A DNA stretch of 7,024 bases from an uncultured Oscillibacter sp. (GTDB lineage Bacteria > Bacillota > Clostridia > Oscillospirales > Oscillospiraceae), in NCBI GenBank assembly GCA_948435975.1, contig CAOJHG010000111.1, positions 1 through 7,024 of the forward strand. The letters run 5' to 3'. Numbering within the stretch: the first letter of the stretch is position 1; every line of letters starts with the position of its first letter. The position numbers were made by a program, and so were the translations under genes. The notes below the pieces were generated by a model. The model was given only the letters and a program-made list of their open reading frames with translations. It was not told the DNA's origin and did no database searches. This document shows positions 5,661 to 7,024 of this stretch, piece after piece.

Positions 5661-7024
5661 TTATAAGGAACCGCCCTTTAACTGGAACCTTCCTACAAGC
5701 CCTTTCATAAGCTGCGACTGGCTGGACAGCTCTTCACTTGCCGCCGCGCTTTCCTCTGCGGTTGCCGAGTTTGTCTGTACAACACTGGAAATCTGGTCAA
5801 TCCCCACAATGATTTGAGAGATGGAATCCGCCTGATCGCTGCTGGCCTCCGAGATTTGTCCAATAATGTCTGTCATTTCATTTACATCATTGACTGCCTG
5901 AATTAAAGATTGAGCCGTATCGTCCGCAATCTGCGTTCCGTTTTCGACTGCCTTCAAGGAATTTTCAATCAGGGCTGAGATGTTTTCGGAAGCCTCTGTG
6001 CTTTTGTTAGCCAGATTACGGACTTCGTCGGCGACTACGGCAAACCCTTTTCCGGCAGCTCCTGCGCGGGCGGCTTCTACGGCGGCGTTCAGAGCGAGGA
6101 TATTGGTCTGGAAAGCAATGTCTTCAATGATTTTCATGATTTTTCCGATTTCACTGGAACAGTTGCTGATATCGCCCATTGCCTGTATCATCTGCTGCAT
6201 TTTTTCTTTGCTCAGATTCATCTTGGTGCTGACACTGCCTGCCGCAGCGCTGGCCTGCCGCGCATTTTCCGCGTTCTGATTTACCTTGCTGGAAATTTCA
6301 TTGATGGTGGCGGCGAGCTCCTGTACAGAGCTTGCCTGCTCGGTTGCTCCCTGGGCAAGAGCCTGGGCGCCGTTTGACACCTGGTCCGCTCCGCTGGCCA
6401 CTTGAGAAGAGCTCTGGCTGATTTGCAGCATCGTGTCGTTGAGCCTCCCTGCAATGCCCCGGAAAGAAACAAGCAGGGGATAGAAGCCGCCTGTATATTC
6501 CTGTTCGCAGGTTGAATCCACTGTAAAATCCCCCTCGGCCATCCTGGCAAGGAAGTTGTTTTCATCATCAATGATAACCTGGAGCTTATGAATCAATCTG
6601 TTTACCTGGGCAGAGAGAACACCCAGCTCATCCTTGGATGTATAGGAAATCTTTACATCCAAATCTCCCTCCGCCATTTTTATAGCGGCATTCTCGATTT
6701 CGGAAATAGGTATCTTGATTAAGCGTATGATTACAAATGAAAAGAAAACGCCCACAAGGATGATGGCAGTCACAATCGCCAGCATCAGGAGAGTGGCGGT
6801 TCTGTAAAGGGAAGCGCTCTCCTCCACCGCACCGTCGCTGCCCGCCATGTTATAGGCAATGATATCGTTAAAGGCGGTGTATAAAGAATTATAAAGATCT
6901 ACGCATTCGCCTTCCAGGATTGCGCGGGCGTCGTCAATACGGCCCTGTCTGGCCAACGCCATCATTCGTTCATCCGCCTGGCTGTACTGAATCCAGACGT
7001 TCATGGCGTTGTCATAGAAGCCGC
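5661..7024 (-). CDS. Methyl-accepting chemotaxis protein (N-terminus beyond window)
   Basis: This is a transmembrane chemoreceptor that would control CheA/CheW and so flagellar direction. The frame is open to the window edge, so the first helix and part of the sensor are missing; the in-frame ATG at 7004 is internal. From that Met, residues 1-68 look like the second half of a four-helix-bundle ligand domain ([20 protein letters not shown]). Residues 70-94 are a transmembrane helix and 95-147 a HAMP domain ([22 protein letters not shown]). A second HAMP-like unit follows at about 150-193 ([15 protein letters not shown]). The coiled-coil signalling domain runs from about 195 to 440. Its hairpin tip is the family hallmark ([39 protein letters not shown], about 292-332). 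Gln/Glu-rich stretches at 219-238 and 413-430 may be methylation sites. The tail [12 protein letters not shown] lacks a CheR-docking NWETF-type pentapeptide. GC is lower than in the methyltransferase gene (about 45% in 6181-6240). Confidence 0.95.
   Translation of the reverse strand, partial: GFYDNAMNVWIQYSQADERMMALARQGRIDDARAILEGECVDLYNSLYTAFNDIIAYNMAGSDGAVEESASLYRTATLLMLAIVTAIILVGVFFSFVIIRLIKIPISEIENAAIKMAEGDLDVKISYTSKDELGVLSAQVNRLIHKLQVIIDDENNFLARMAEGDFTVDSTCEQEYTGGFYPLLVSFRGIAGRLNDTMLQISQSSSQVASGADQVSNGAQALAQGATEQASSVQELAATINEISSKVNQNAENARQASAAAGSVSTKMNLSKEKMQQMIQAMGDISNCSSEIGKIMKIIEDIAFQTNILALNAAVEAARAGAAGKGFAVVADEVRNLANKSTEASENISALIENSLKAVENGTQIADDTAQSLIQAVNDVNEMTDIIGQISEASSDQADSISQIIVGIDQISSVVQTNSATAEESAAASEELSSQSQLMKGLVGRFQLKGGSL

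Noticed and set aside
1..7024. CRISPR arrays, tRNA, rRNA, insertion sequences, toxin-antitoxin or defence systems
   Set aside because: No regularly spaced repeats, cloverleaf sequences, transposase frames or terminal inverted repeats were seen; all sizeable coding space is explained by the listed genes.

Overview
The window looks like chromosomal DNA from a Gram-positive anaerobe of the class Clostridia. The best guess is the Oscillospiraceae group (relatives of Flavonifractor, Oscillibacter and Intestinimonas). The guess rests on RNase Y, strong AGGAGG ribosome binding sites, sigma-A-type promoters, a PF06541 membrane protein, a clostridial-type amidase and a chemoreceptor, all in fairly GC-rich DNA. 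Family placement is inference; no 16S or marker-gene comparison was possible.

Layout, left to right. (1) Minus strand, 1-439: the N-terminal end of RNase Y (rny), cut by the window edge, with its own promoter about 120-145 bp upstream. (2) Minus strand, 662-1402: a small N-acetylmuramoyl-L-alanine amidase with a C-terminal SH3b domain, no signal peptide and a non-canonical first zinc-ligand position. (3) Plus strand, 1493-2722: a PUA plus SAM-dependent rRNA methyltransferase of the RlmI/YwbD type, divergent from the amidase across 90 bp. (4) Plus strand, 2822-3451: a Vat/CatB-type hexapeptide acetyltransferase with a noticeably AT-richer start. (5) Minus strand, 3457-3996: a five-helix PF06541 membrane protein, tail to tail with the acetyltransferase (5 bp gap). 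(6) Plus strand, 4147-4725: a family 4 (Fe-S) uracil-DNA glycosylase with an extended -10 promoter and an intrinsic terminator. (7) Plus strand, 4870-5394: a protein of unknown function with a charged linker and a cupin-like C-terminal domain. Its promoter starts inside the T-tract of the preceding terminator. (8) A perfect 14-bp-stem terminator at 5543-5579 that can work in both directions. (9) Minus strand, 5661 to the window end: a methyl-accepting chemotaxis protein missing its N-terminus.

The genes are mostly independent housekeeping or peripheral units: RNA decay, cell wall, rRNA modification, DNA repair, chemotaxis and possible drug or metabolite acetylation. Each has its own signals and there is no long operon. 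I see no CRISPR array, tRNA, rRNA, insertion sequence, toxin-antitoxin pair or defence cluster, and no evidence of a new multi-gene system. The points most worth checking are the altered metal site of the amidase, the orphan cupin-like protein and the substrate of the Vat-like enzyme. Several start codons suggested by the longest open frames are wrong; the starts here follow ribosome binding sites. No intergenic stretch exceeds 300 bases. The longest (5395-5660) holds the bidirectional terminator and no gene I can recognise.
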